A DNA stretch of 64,000 bases, from positions 96,765-160,764 of the forward strand of contig NZ_FOOX01000014.1 of the NCBI RefSeq assembly GCF_900113335.1, given 5' to 3'. Below, piece after piece: positions 37,366 through 45,746 of the stretch. A program made the translations under genes and the position numbers. Position 1 is the first letter of the stretch. Each line of letters opens with the position of its first letter. Source of the stretch: Desulfotruncus arcticus DSM 17038 (GTDB lineage Bacteria > Bacillota > Desulfotomaculia > Desulfotomaculales > Desulfallaceae). Below the pieces are notes generated by a model that did not search any database, was not told where the DNA came from, and saw only the letters and a program-made list of their open reading frames with translations.

Positions 37366-39418
37366 AGTGTTTTCTCCTTTCAACGGTCTCTTTTTCCCGG
37401 CTGTTTTCAGGTGTCAGGCTGAATTTGGCAATTTTCCTGTAAAGTGTATTCCGGCTGATGCCCAGTATGGCTGCGGCCCTGGAAATATTCCAATGACAGG
37501 AGTCCAAAGTGTTTTTGATCAGAGCGGCTTCGGCATTTTTCAGTTTATCCGTTTTTTCAAGCTGCCCGGCCTCCATTAAATTGGGATTATATATTCGGGA
37601 CGGTAAATGTTCAGGTACCAGAATATTTGTTTCAACCAGGTGCAGCGCCTGTTCAATAACATTTTCCAGTTCCCGGACATTCCCGGGCCAGCTGTATCCG
37701 GACAGGCAGTTATAAAATTCGGGCGTAATTGTGGGGGCCGCCTGACCTAAACGGCGGCTGATCTTTTCCACAAAGTACTGCACTAAATACGGTATATCTT
37801 TAGAGCGCTCGCGCAGGCCGGGTAGGTTGAAGGTAATCACATTTAACCTGTAATATAAATCCAGCCTGAAATTACCTTTGTCCACTTCTTCCGCCAGATT
37901 TTTATTAGTGGAAGCAATTACCCTGGTATTGATCTGAATGGCTTTTTGCCCTCCGATTCTGGTTACCTGCCGTTCCTGCAAAACCCTTAACAGGCTGGTC
38001 TGGATATCGAGCGGCATATCACCGATTTCATCCAAAAATATGGTTCCCCCGCTGGCCAGTTCAAATTTTCCCGGCCTTCCCCCCCGGGCGGCGCCGGTAA
38101 ATGCCCCATCCTCAAAGCCAAACAGCTCGCTTTCCACCAAATCCCTGGGAATGGCGCCGCAATTAATGACAATAAACGGCCCTCTGCTGCGGCCGCTGGC
38201 ATTATGGACAGCCTGGGCAAAAATTTCTTTTCCGGTGCCGCTCTCCCCCAGCAGCAGAATTGTCGAACAGCTCCTGGCCACTCTTTTGGCGCGTTTGATC
38301 AGCGCATGCAGCTGCGGGTCGTTGCCGATAATATCGTCAAATACCATGGTGGCCTGCGCTCCCACCATTTTATGAACCAGCTTATGTACGGTATCTATTT
38401 CCTTTAATGTCGCTATCATCCCCGTAATATTACCGAAGGCGTCTTTTATGGGCTTGGCCGTAGAGGTAAAACGCGTTCCCCCCAGGGGCGTTTCCAGATA
38501 AAACTCTCGGTCGAGATACTCCCGCCCCGTAGTTATTACATCCAGCAGCGGAAATTCCTTGCCAAAAATAACCGAGGCGTGACCGCCAATGCATTCCTTT
38601 CTGTCCACCTGCAATATTTTAGCTCCCACCGAGTTTAACTGGGTTATCCTTTGATTGGCCTCAATGGCAATTAGCCCTTCATTCATGGTTTCAATAGCGG
38701 CGGTAACTTTATTGTAGGCAATTAATAATTCATAAGAAGTTTTTTGGCTGATTAAATGATTTTCTATGGCCTTAACCGCTGCGACTACCATGCCCAAAGT
38801 ATGCGGGTGGACATTGTGGTATAAACCCACAATGCATAATACGCCCAGCAATTCCTGCTCGGGGCTAAAGATGGGAGCGGCGGACGTGGTGAAATCATGC
38901 ATGACTTTGCAATAGTGCTCGCTGGCGGTTATTTGGACCGGTTTTTTTTCAAATAAGGCGGTTCCGATGGAATTTGTCCCGGCGATGGCTTCTCCCCAAT
39001 GGGAGCCCAAATCATGGCACAGGTGTTTGGTGCGGTGTTGAATGACCGGGTCCCTTAGCACATCAAGAATCATACCCTGGTCATCCGCCAGGCAGACCAG
39101 GGAATCCGTGCCTTTGACAAAACTGTACAACTGGGACATGAAAGGAATCGCCGCATCAATTAGTTTTTTCCTGCGTTTAATACGCTTTTCAAGCTGCTGG
39201 GAGCTTAATAAGCGCAGCTCACCCAACGGGGCGTAGGGATCCACCTTCATCCTCAAACAACGGTGCCAGGAATTGGCCAGCAGGGGCCTGATAACATATG
39301 GCTCGATTTCAAAGCTATTGATAAATTTTTCCCAGGACCGGTAAATCCTTTTTATTTTGCGCTCAACAGGTCCGGCCTTAAAATAATTTTCATAATCCGG
39401 ATTCATCACAGCAACCAA
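37355..39418 (-). CDS. Sigma-54-dependent activator (AcoR-like), methanol cluster regulator
   Basis: The 687-residue protein has an N-terminal GAF-type sensor (about residues 70-220), a PAS-type segment (about 240-340) and the AAA+ domain with Walker A GESGTGKEIFAQAV, sigma-54 loop GAFTGA and Walker B GGTIFLDEIGDMP. A C-terminal Fis-type helix-turn-helix follows (NISRAAAILGISRNTLYRKI). Domain order is that of AcoR-type activators, which sense small molecules without a phosphorelay. It sits among methanol genes that carry sigma-54 promoters, so it probably activates mtaA and mtaB in response to methanol or a related compound. Confidence 0.9.
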   Translation of the reverse strand: MVAVMNPDYENYFKAGPVERKIKRIYRSWEKFINSFEIEPYVIRPLLANSWHRCLRMKVDPYAPLGELRLLSSQQLEKRIKRRKKLIDAAIPFMSQLYSFVKGTDSLVCLADDQGMILDVLRDPVIQHRTKHLCHDLGSHWGEAIAGTNSIGTALFEKKPVQITASEHYCKVMHDFTTSAAPIFSPEQELLGVLCIVGLYHNVHPHTLGMVVAAVKAIENHLISQKTSYELLIAYNKVTAAIETMNEGLIAIEANQRITQLNSVGAKILQVDRKECIGGHASVIFGKEFPLLDVITTGREYLDREFYLETPLGGTRFTSTAKPIKDAFGNITGMIATLKEIDTVHKLVHKMVGAQATMVFDDIIGNDPQLHALIKRAKRVARSCSTILLLGESGTGKEIFAQAVHNASGRSRGPFIVINCGAIPRDLVESELFGFEDGAFTGAARGGRPGKFELASGGTIFLDEIGDMPLDIQTSLLRVLQERQVTRIGGQKAIQINTRVIASTNKNLAEEVDKGNFRLDLYYRLNVITFNLPGLRERSKDIPYLVQYFVEKISRRLGQAAPTITPEFYNCLSGYSWPGNVRELENVIEQALHLVETNILVPEHLPSRIYNPNLMEAGQLEKTDKLKNAEAALIKNTLDSCHWNISRAAAILGISRNTLYRKIAKFSLTPENSREKETVERRKHYDG

Positions 39419-39509
39419 CCTTCCCTCTCTTTTTAATATTTACAGGTAGTGTTTGCTGTCCAAATTTTAAAAATTTTGCAATAATTTTATTGCTGCTGGC
39501 GGCTGCCTA

Positions 39510-40187
39510 TCAATTGCCTGAATTAGTTAATTCTTTTAAGGAGGATACCATTTTGATGGCATATTTAATGGCGTTGTGCGCGTTCGGGGAGTAACCGTCG
39601 GCCCCCCATTTTCGGGCCAATTCTTCAGTAAGGGGGGCCCCGCCGACCATTATTTTTACGGAAGGGTTTTTTTCCTTGATTTTTTGGATTATTTCAACCA
39701 TGCCGTACATAGTGGTGGTCATCAAGGTGGAAATGCAAACAATTTCGGAGTCGGTGCGTAATTGCTCTTCCACAAACCTATCCAGCGGCACATCGCGCCC
39801 CAGGTCATGCACTTGAAACCCGGCGGCATCAAACATCATTTTGACGATATTTTTACCGATATCATGAATGTCCCCCTGCACTACGCCAATAACAATCTGC
39901 CCGTTGACGACCGGTTTGCTTTTTTTTAAGTGCGGGCGCAGCACGCTTAATCCCGCATACAGCGCATCGGAGCACATCAGCATTTCGGGAACAAAATATT
40001 CCCCGCTTTCATAAAGCCTGCCGACCTGCTCAATCCCCGGCACCAGGCCGTTCATAATTGATTCGTAAATATCCAGGCCGTATCTTAAAACATTTTCGGC
40101 AGCCTGCACAACTATTTCTTCATCATACATAATAACTCCCTTTTTCAGTTTGGCCCAGATCATCTCCTTGGGTAATAAACCATTCAC
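39510..40187 (-). CDS. Corrinoid protein of MtbC/MttC type (orphan 1)
   Basis: The 225-residue product has a B12-binding-2 cap (IMNGLVPGIEQVGRLYESGEYFVPEML) and a corrinoid Rossmann domain with GDIHDIGKNIVKMMFDAAGF and HDLGRDVPLDRFV. It resembles corrinoid proteins of methylamine and O-demethylase systems more than MtaC. No MtbB, MttB or MtvB-type methyltransferase gene is in the window, so its methyl donor is unknown. A GTG start at 40187 with GGAGGGAG is chosen because the next ATG directly abuts its only Shine-Dalgarno sequence. Confidence 0.85.
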   Translation of the reverse strand: MNGLLPKEMIWAKLKKGVIMYDEEIVVQAAENVLRYGLDIYESIMNGLVPGIEQVGRLYESGEYFVPEMLMCSDALYAGLSVLRPHLKKSKPVVNGQIVIGVVQGDIHDIGKNIVKMMFDAAGFQVHDLGRDVPLDRFVEEQLRTDSEIVCISTLMTTTMYGMVEIIQKIKEKNPSVKIMVGGAPLTEELARKWGADGYSPNAHNAIKYAIKMVSSLKELTNSGN

Positions 40188-40565
40188 AGAGCATGCTCCC
40201 TCCCCGTCATCTTAACATCAGCTTTGAGAGAATGAGCCGGTGTAAATTGCTCTATATCCGGCTTTCCCAACCAAGCAATCACTGTTCACACATTAAAGAC
40301 ATGAATACCCCGGAACATAAGCAGCACCGGGGTCAAGTTTATTAAATTACCAGTTGATCATACTAATCATCGTCGCCTAAGGTTAATGTGATTGATGTGG
40401 GGGAAAGTTTAATGATGAGAACTTTTCTAAAATATGGATGAAGGTCTTTAGTAAAAATATTCTACCCTTATGGCGAGATTCCTTTTTATTTTTTTAAAGT
40501 TAGGCCTTTTGAACGACTAATTTTCAGTTGTTCCGAAACTTTTTTCCGACACTATATGCTGTCAA
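40188..40565. other. Spacer between the two orphan corrinoid genes
   Basis: Holds a hairpin CCCCGG-aacataagcagca-CCGGGG (about 40308-40332) that could end transcription of the upstream corrinoid gene. No promoter of sigma-54 type is found. Confidence 0.45.
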
Positions 40566-41222
40566 CTAAAGATTCCTCAACGAACTAACCATATTAATAG
40601 CATCTTTTAAAGCATTATTGGCATCCTTGGCGTACCCGTCGGCCCCAAACCGGCTGGCCACGTCTTCACTAAGCGGGGCGCCGCCGACCATAATTTTGCA
40701 ATTAGGGTTTTTCTCCTTGATTTTTTTAATAATCTCGGGCATGCCAACCATAGTAGTGGTCATCATAGCCGACAGGCAGACCAATTCCGATTCGGTTTTC
40801 AATTGTTCCTCCACAAATTTATCCAGTGGAACATCCCGGCCCAGGTCATGCACTTCGAACCCGGCCACGTCAAACATCATTTTAACTATATTTTTGCCAA
40901 TATCATGCACGTCACCCTGCACCACACCCATGATTACCTGTCCCTTGACCCGCTGGTCCCCCTTTTGCTTCATATGGGGCTTTAAAATGTCCAACCCGGC
41001 ATACATGGCGTCGGCGGCCAGCAGCATTTCCGGCACAAAGATCTCTTCAATTTCGTACAACCGGCCAATTTCCTCAATACCGGCAACCAGGCCGTCAAAA
41101 ATAGCTGTTTCCGCATCTATTCCTTCGGCCAAAGCCTCATTGGCCGCAGCAATCACCTTGTCATTATCATATTCCAATACCCCGTCCCTTAATTTGGTCA
41201 AAATTTCCTGCTCTTTGCTCAT
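40566..41222 (-). CDS. Corrinoid protein of MtbC/MttC type (orphan 2)
   Basis: The 218-residue paralogue of the preceding corrinoid protein shares IFDGLVAGIEEIGRLYE, GDVHDIGKNIVKMMFDVAGF, HDLGRDVPLDKFVEEQL and MVGGAPLSEDVASRFGADGYA. The two are close enough to reflect a local duplication followed by separation. AGGAGGAGAGCC precedes the ATG. It lies ~190 bases downstream of mtaA, possibly as part of the sigma-54 transcript. Its partner methyltransferase is not in the window. Confidence 0.87.
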   Translation of the reverse strand: MSKEQEILTKLRDGVLEYDNDKVIAAANEALAEGIDAETAIFDGLVAGIEEIGRLYEIEEIFVPEMLLAADAMYAGLDILKPHMKQKGDQRVKGQVIMGVVQGDVHDIGKNIVKMMFDVAGFEVHDLGRDVPLDKFVEEQLKTESELVCLSAMMTTTMVGMPEIIKKIKEKNPNCKIMVGGAPLSEDVASRFGADGYAKDANNALKDAINMVSSLRNL

Positions 41223-41280
41223 TGGCTCTCCTCCTGTTCATATTTTGGTATTATTAATTAACAGCTGGATTGAATTACTC

Positions 41281-41400
41281 TGATTCCAAGACTTCCACTT
41301 CTATAAGTGGGAGTTCCTATTTTTACTTCAGGCGGGGTGGAATCCCCATCTGAAGCCTCGATGTTCAGCTTTAGCTGATCGAGTTCACTGGCCGCAAAAC
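41281..41400. repeat. Diverged family 2-like palindromic element, copy E
   Basis: CTTCCACTTCTATAAGTGGGAG forms one hairpin, CTTCAGGCGGGGTGGAATCC with CCATCTGAAG a second, and GTTCAGCTTTAGCTGATC a third. The order and loop positions parallel family 2, with many substitutions. It looks like the end of an IS200/IS605-type element without its genes. Confidence 0.55.
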
Positions 41401-41409
41401 TTTTCCCGC

Positions 41410-42432
41410 TCAGCGCTCCACCGCCTTAACGGCTTCCACAATGGCCGTCAGGTTCACGGTTTTGGTGGCGGGGGGAACGGCGCAGCCCGGAGAAATCATG
41501 GCAAACCCTTTTTCAATATTTTCCAGAGTCTCCTGTACCACCCGTTCCGTGTCGCCCTGATAAAGTGTATTCACCGGGTCTATCGCCCCGATGAGCGGAG
41601 TGGTAATACCCTGGGCTTTAAACTGTTCAATGGCCGCCGGAGCATTCACCACCGGCTCAACGCTGATGGCCGCACACCCGGTTTGGGCCACATCTGATAT
41701 AATGCGGTCCAATTTCCCGCAGACATGGATAATAACAGGCACACTGAACTTCTCCACCAATCTTTTTTCATAAGGCTGAGCCAGTTTGCGGTAGATGTCC
41801 GGGCTGATCATATCCAGGGAAGCCATCATATCCTCAATGACAATTACGTCGGCTCCGGCTTCAATCATAGCCTGGCCCAGCAGAGCCCCCGCTTTTTCGC
41901 CGGCTTCCACATAAGGGGCCAGGTTATCCGGTTTCCGGTAAGCTACCCGCAGCATGGCCGTTATTTCCAAAACCTGGCCGGCTATACTAAAGGGGCCGAT
42001 AATTCCTCCCATCACGATCACTTGGTCACCAAGCTCAGCTTTTAAAAGGCGAATTCCTTCAAGCAGCTGCGGTATGCGTCCACGGTTCAAAAAATCATCC
42101 GGAAAATCCACGGCGTCTCCAACTTTATACGGGTGTATTTTGATGCTGGGTAAATCTTTTTTCCCTCCATCCTTAATCACCGCCCCCAGGGCTTCAGCCT
42201 CATGGGTTTGGCAGAACGGCAGCCTCACCGAGTCAAAACCCAATATTGAATAGCCGCCACCGGCCAGTTTGGCCATGGCCCGGGCATCGTAAAAAGCATC
42301 CGGCCAAAAAACATTTAACGCCTCCATTTGTTCATAGGTTGCATGCTGGCAAACGCTCACCACAGGCAACCGGTCCACCGCTTTACCTGTCAGGGCCGCC
42401 ATAAAACGGTCACGGCTGGTCATTGCAGTCAT
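41410..42432 (-). CDS. mtaA: MtaA/MtbA-type methylcobamide methyltransferase (UroD superfamily)
   Basis: The 340-residue protein has the UroD fold with the MtaA signature. The zinc site is His-x-Cys in PVIIHVCGKLD plus a distal Cys in MISPGCAVPP; GGIIGPFSIAG and VIEDMMASLDMISPDIY are also typical. MtaA moves methyl from methyl-MtaC to a thiol in methanogens. In bacteria without coenzyme M the acceptor is unclear, and tetrahydrofolate through another enzyme is usual. AAGGAGG precedes the ATG, and a perfect sigma-54 promoter lies 37 bases further up. It opens the methanol cluster. Confidence 0.87.
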   Translation of the reverse strand: MTAMTSRDRFMAALTGKAVDRLPVVSVCQHATYEQMEALNVFWPDAFYDARAMAKLAGGGYSILGFDSVRLPFCQTHEAEALGAVIKDGGKKDLPSIKIHPYKVGDAVDFPDDFLNRGRIPQLLEGIRLLKAELGDQVIVMGGIIGPFSIAGQVLEITAMLRVAYRKPDNLAPYVEAGEKAGALLGQAMIEAGADVIVIEDMMASLDMISPDIYRKLAQPYEKRLVEKFSVPVIIHVCGKLDRIISDVAQTGCAAISVEPVVNAPAAIEQFKAQGITTPLIGAIDPVNTLYQGDTERVVQETLENIEKGFAMISPGCAVPPATKTVNLTAIVEAVKAVER

Positions 42433-42468
42433 TATTGATAAACCTCCTTATTTTTTCTTACTTCAGCA

Positions 42469-42484
42469 AGCAACTTCAGTGCCA
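42469..42484 (-). promoter_or_regulatory. Sigma-54 promoter upstream of mtaA
   Basis: On the minus strand the site reads TGGCACTGAAGTTGCT, a full match to TGGCAC-N5-TTGCW with GG and GC 10 bases apart. It is about 37 bases upstream of the mtaA ATG. Confidence 0.85.
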
Positions 42485-42664
42485 AATTTGCCAAATATTA
42501 AATATTTTTAAAAAAATAGAGACAAACCACGCCATAATACAGCTTTTTTTAAAAGTAAGAAAACAGCACCGGAAGCACCGGCGCCGGCATTGTCCCAATT
42601 TTTTGTTAAATTATGTAGCAATTTTTTAATTGATCAATATAAGTACCGGGATAATTGCCTCAAT

Positions 42665-42727
42665 AACACTGTTATGTAGCTGCACACCTGTGTTAAAGCC
42701 AATACTGTGCCTATATGTAACAGTGTT
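42665..42727. promoter_or_regulatory. Possible activator (enhancer) sites for the mtaA promoter
   Basis: AACACTGTTA (42665-42674) and its exact inverse TAACAGTGTT (42718-42727) flank a third dyad, ACAC-CT-GTGT (42684-42693). They lie about 180-240 bases upstream of the sigma-54 -24 element, a normal distance for bacterial enhancer-binding protein sites. That they bind the adjacent activator is inference. Confidence 0.5.
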
Positions 42728-42854
42728 CCAACGCCCGCCCGGCGGCAAATGGCGGAATGGTTTGGGCAAAATCGTTCAGAGAGATGACGCTGGATATGGT
42801 GGGTTAACAAATAAAAGCGCCTAAGCAATGGTAATAATAGTAAAAGTGGCATTT

Positions 42855-42872
42855 CCGTGTTATAATCTTTTT
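42855..42872 (+). promoter_or_regulatory. Extended -10 promoter before the nucleotidyltransferase gene
   Basis: TGT-TATAAT (42858-42866) is an extended -10; the -35 is poor. The start codon lies ~25 bases further, so the leader is very short. Confidence 0.5.
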
Positions 42873-42892
42873 ACGAAAGGGGGTATATGCCC

Positions 42893-43579
42893 ATGGAACC
42901 TGCGATTATTAAACTGGCCAACCTCGATCCGCTTTGGCCCCGAGTGTTGGAATCTATTCGCGCTGCCGTTCCAGAATTAAAAGCAGTCTTATGTTATGGT
43001 TCTCGGGTTGGTGGCTGTTCCACGAAGAACAGTGATTTTGATGTCATGATTATAACAGCGGAACAATGGCCATGGTCGAAGCAAATCAAGCTGGAACAAA
43101 ATTTATCCCGGCGGGTGGGCAAAAACGTGGATGCCCGGGTTATTTCCGTTGAAGGGCTGCGTAATCTGCGTTTAATGGACCCCTACGTACATTTTGCACT
43201 GGCCACCGGCGTAATAGTAGGTGAAAGCGAAATTATATACGCGCATGCACCCCTTGCCCTGACCGGAATACGCAACATGTTGGAAAACGTTGAATTGGAA
43301 CTGGATGACCTGGATATATATGAGGAACAAGATACCAGAATCGAGCAACTTCGCAAATGCGTACGGGACCTTATTGTTATTGGACAGATTCTTGAAGATG
43401 ATTATTTAATTCAAACTTACCATGAAAAAATAAACAAGACCCTTGGGAATGTTGCCCCCGGCAACGAGACACAATTGAAGGAAATTGTAAGGAGTATGCT
43501 GGTAAAGATCAGGGGACGCATCGGAAGTATGGCCGCAAATGAAAGCGACCGGTACCTGGAGGCGATCATCAATGGTTAG
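42893..43579 (+). CDS. Nucleotidyltransferase (pol-beta superfamily) with helical C-terminal domain
   Basis: The ~228-residue protein carries the minimal nucleotidyltransferase motif: CYGSRVGGCSTKNSDFDVMI (GSxxGG...SDxD) and a third acid in VDARVISVEG. From about residue 130 it turns helical (IRNMLENVELELDDLDIYEE, RKCVRDLIVIGQILEDDYLI), reminiscent of the substrate-binding or HEPN-like helices that accompany MNT domains. ATG 42893 has AAAGGGGG at 9 bases. It overlaps a small downstream gene by 8 bases. This could be a toxin-antitoxin-like or resistance-type transferase; function is unknown. Confidence 0.65.
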   Translation: MEPAIIKLANLDPLWPRVLESIRAAVPELKAVLCYGSRVGGCSTKNSDFDVMIITAEQWPWSKQIKLEQNLSRRVGKNVDARVISVEGLRNLRLMDPYVHFALATGVIVGESEIIYAHAPLALTGIRNMLENVELELDDLDIYEEQDTRIEQLRKCVRDLIVIGQILEDDYLIQTYHEKINKTLGNVAPGNETQLKEIVRSMLVKIRGRIGSMAANESDRYLEAIING

Positions 43580-43988
43580 CCGATGTGACGCAATAAAGAG
43601 AGCCGGTAAATTTATCGGTCTTGCTGCTGCGCATTTTGCTCTTTTCGGCCAGTCATTCAGGGAGGGTATGCTTTACGAAATGGAGGCCCGGGAAATAGTA
43701 AGACTAAGAAAACTAAACGACAATGAGATAACCCTTTTAGTCGAAACCGCCCGGGCACGCGGCACCAAGAAGATACATGATCATTTTGCCACGCCGGGCA
43801 AAACCCAAAGAGCCGGTTTAAATAAGAATAATCATGGCAACAATATAGACGCAAAATCATTTGCTGCTCAGGCAAGGTTCTTTTTAGAGGATGATTTCCA
43901 TAGAAATATGCTTGAAAATCAGCAACTTGGGCTTTCCTACTATCTACGTATAGCTGCAGAAATGTATGCAGCTACAAATGCAAAGTAG
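43572..43988 (+). CDS. Small helical protein coupled to the nucleotidyltransferase, unknown function
   Basis: The 138-residue protein starts at ATG 43572 inside the end of the nucleotidyltransferase gene (ATGGTTAG overlap). It has a helix-rich N-terminal half (KFIGLAAAHFALFGQSFREG; MLYEMEAREIVRLRKLNDNE) and a polar Asn/Gly-rich linker near residues 80-95. A helical end follows (FFLEDDFHRN; LGLSYYLRIAAEMYAATNAK). No known family is recognised; it lacks the RX4-6H motif of HEPN toxins. The overlap suggests the two products act together. Confidence 0.55.
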   Translation: MVSRCDAIKRAGKFIGLAAAHFALFGQSFREGMLYEMEAREIVRLRKLNDNEITLLVETARARGTKKIHDHFATPGKTQRAGLNKNNHGNNIDAKSFAAQARFFLEDDFHRNMLENQQLGLSYYLRIAAEMYAATNAK

Positions 43989-44112
43989 TAGAGAAACTGT
44001 TGTTGATATGCATTTTAACCATTTTGCGGCATTTAAGGAACCGTAGGTTTCTAATGTACAGAAGTTTTTTATCCCCTACGTATCTATTTTATACAGTATA
44101 AAAGCAACTCCA

Positions 44113-44544
44113 CTAATTATTTGGTTGATCAGTGAATATTTGTGTCTCTCCGTTTTTAATTTTGAATTTGCCAATAACCGTTTTACCATCAACAGCATAC
44201 AGAGGAATTTCTCTAACGCTAGGAGTCTTACGCTGTAGTTCTAAAGCTTCCTCTGGCGTTTTGGGCATCGGCCCATTCAGATCAACAGATCGAACGTAAC
44301 CGACAGTGCCGTCTACGCCAATCGCCTTAATTAGATCCGGTTCTGTGTTTGGAGAAGTGGCGTACAGTGCAGAACCATAAGTTTGACCATTCTCGTTCGT
44401 TGGATAGACGGGAGCAGGTGTTTGGTTTTTATTAGGGAAGATGTTAGCTATTTTAGTGCCAAAGCCAAGCATTACCACTGTTAAGCAGGCAACAAGGGTA
44501 ACACCGATGATTATTATTTTTCCTATATACGACTTATACCACAA
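44113..44544 (-). CDS. Hypothetical membrane-anchored or secreted protein
   Basis: The 143-residue product has an N-terminal transmembrane or signal-anchor helix (IIIIGVTLVACLTVVMLGF), a Pro/Asn/Thr-rich linker, and a globular ~80-residue domain (IGVDGTVGYVRSVDLNGPMP, TPEEALELQRK, REIPLYAVDGKTVIGKFKI). The C-terminal phrase DGKTVIGKFKI looks like two beta strands of a sensor or inhibitor domain. Function is not recognised. It is an isolated gene on the minus strand. Confidence 0.6.
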   Translation of the reverse strand: MWYKSYIGKIIIIGVTLVACLTVVMLGFGTKIANIFPNKNQTPAPVYPTNENGQTYGSALYATSPNTEPDLIKAIGVDGTVGYVRSVDLNGPMPKTPEEALELQRKTPSVREIPLYAVDGKTVIGKFKIKNGETQIFTDQPNN

Positions 44545-44689
44545 TTTCGTTCTCCCCTTAATTAAGTGACTTTTGGGTTCTGGTATGTGATAAACTTAGC
44601 TATAAACTATATTATTGTACATACTACCTAACGCAGCAGAACGAATATTGAATATATAATAAAAGCCAGCGAAACACTCCCGAAAAGAG

Positions 44690-45146
44690 AATTATATGCT
44701 CTTTTTGGTACTATTTTTTACTTTAGCTCCATTGCCGCTACCGGGGCCATGATTTCCCTGGTGGAAGTTCCGGTGGCGTATTTTACGGAGGAGTGGAAAT
44801 GGTCCAGGAAAAAGTCCACCATTGTAACATACTGGTGATGGCCCTGTTCGGCTCCACCGCTACTTTATCAAGCGGTGTCCTTTCCGGATTCCAGCTTTTT
44901 GATAAAAACATGTTCGACCTATTTGACTTTGTTTCATCTAATATTCTTTTACCGGTGGGTGGAATCCTTATTTGTATTTTTGTAAGCAGGAAACTGGGTG
45001 ACAAACAGGTGATTGACGAGGCTTCAAACAGCGGAGCCCTTGGGAATCAAAGCCTCTTAAAGGTTTTCCTTTTTACCGTGCGCTATTTCGCACCCGCTGC
45101 AATATTACTCGTCTTACTGAATGGTTTAAACATTATCAGACTTTAA
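44690..45146 (+). pseudogene. C-terminal fragment of a sodium:neurotransmitter symporter (NSS) gene, frameshifted
   Basis: Two frames together read like the last helices of an NSS/SNF-family transporter. Frame one gives ELYALFGTIFYFSSIAATGA and MISLVEVPVAYFTEEWKW, then stops at 44836. The next frame continues ILVMALFGSTATLSSGVLSG, FDFVSSNILLPVGG and the terminal transmembrane helices to the stop at 45146. A one-base indel near 44821-44835 explains the break. The N-terminal two thirds of the gene and any start are missing. Confidence 0.72.
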
Positions 45147-45178
45147 GCATAAAGATATAAAAAGTCAGGTTAAGGGGT

Positions 45179-45230
45179 GCCAAGGGGACGGGGTTGACAA
45201 CATTTCAATGTTATCAATCCCGTCCCCTTG
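45179..45230. repeat. Large perfect hairpin (GGGGACGGG palindrome)
   Basis: CAAGGGGACGGGGTTGACAAC and ATTTC loop, then an inverse arm GTTATCAATCCCGTCCCCTTG, give about 22 paired bases. It may be a REP-like element or the terminator of the decayed symporter gene. Confidence 0.7.
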
Positions 45231-45746
45231 ATATTTTGTAACCGAACCAGGCTGGAGCCATACGTTCCCTTGACACCCTTAGCTCTGAGCCGGTAATACC
45301 GGCTTTTTGTCATATTATGAAGCAACTCTATAATAACTCCATAAAACAATTTAAGTAATAAATTACATCTTTGTTTGTGGTGGTAGGGAAAATAGCTGTA
45401 GATCAGGTAAAAATTTAGAATTTCACCCGGTAATGCCGGCAGCTTGATCTCTTTACCGGAATACCGGAAAATAACCGGCCAATCAGCGTCAGGGGGCACA
45501 CCTGCCGAAGGGAATCGGTCAGGGGACACACCTTCTCTTTCGGGTAAAGCTATTAGGGTCGAAGGTATGTCCCCAATTGATATTCCGTTGGGGACAGTAT
45601 ATCCCCAACGTATGAATGTCCCCAGCTTATGACCAGAATTAGGGATTAAAGTATAAAAAAGAGCATTAAGGGAACTGTTTGATCGCGCTTTTTTAACCGC
45701 ATAATATGTTACAATTAAGATAGGTTATGCTTATGGAGGCTGCTAA
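45231..45746. repeat. Non-coding region with GGGGACA/TGTCCCC palindromes upstream of cdaA
   Basis: GGGGACACACCTTC...GAAGGTATGTCCCC (about 45523-45577) and GTTGGGGACAGTATATCCCC (45588-45607) form successive hairpins. Further single TGTCCCC units follow. The rest is AT-rich; no convincing gene is seen. Confidence 0.55.

Noticed and set aside
42630..42824. 64-codon plus-strand frame upstream of the nucleotidyltransferase
   Set aside because: No ribosome binding site, no family, and it covers the probable enhancer dyad.
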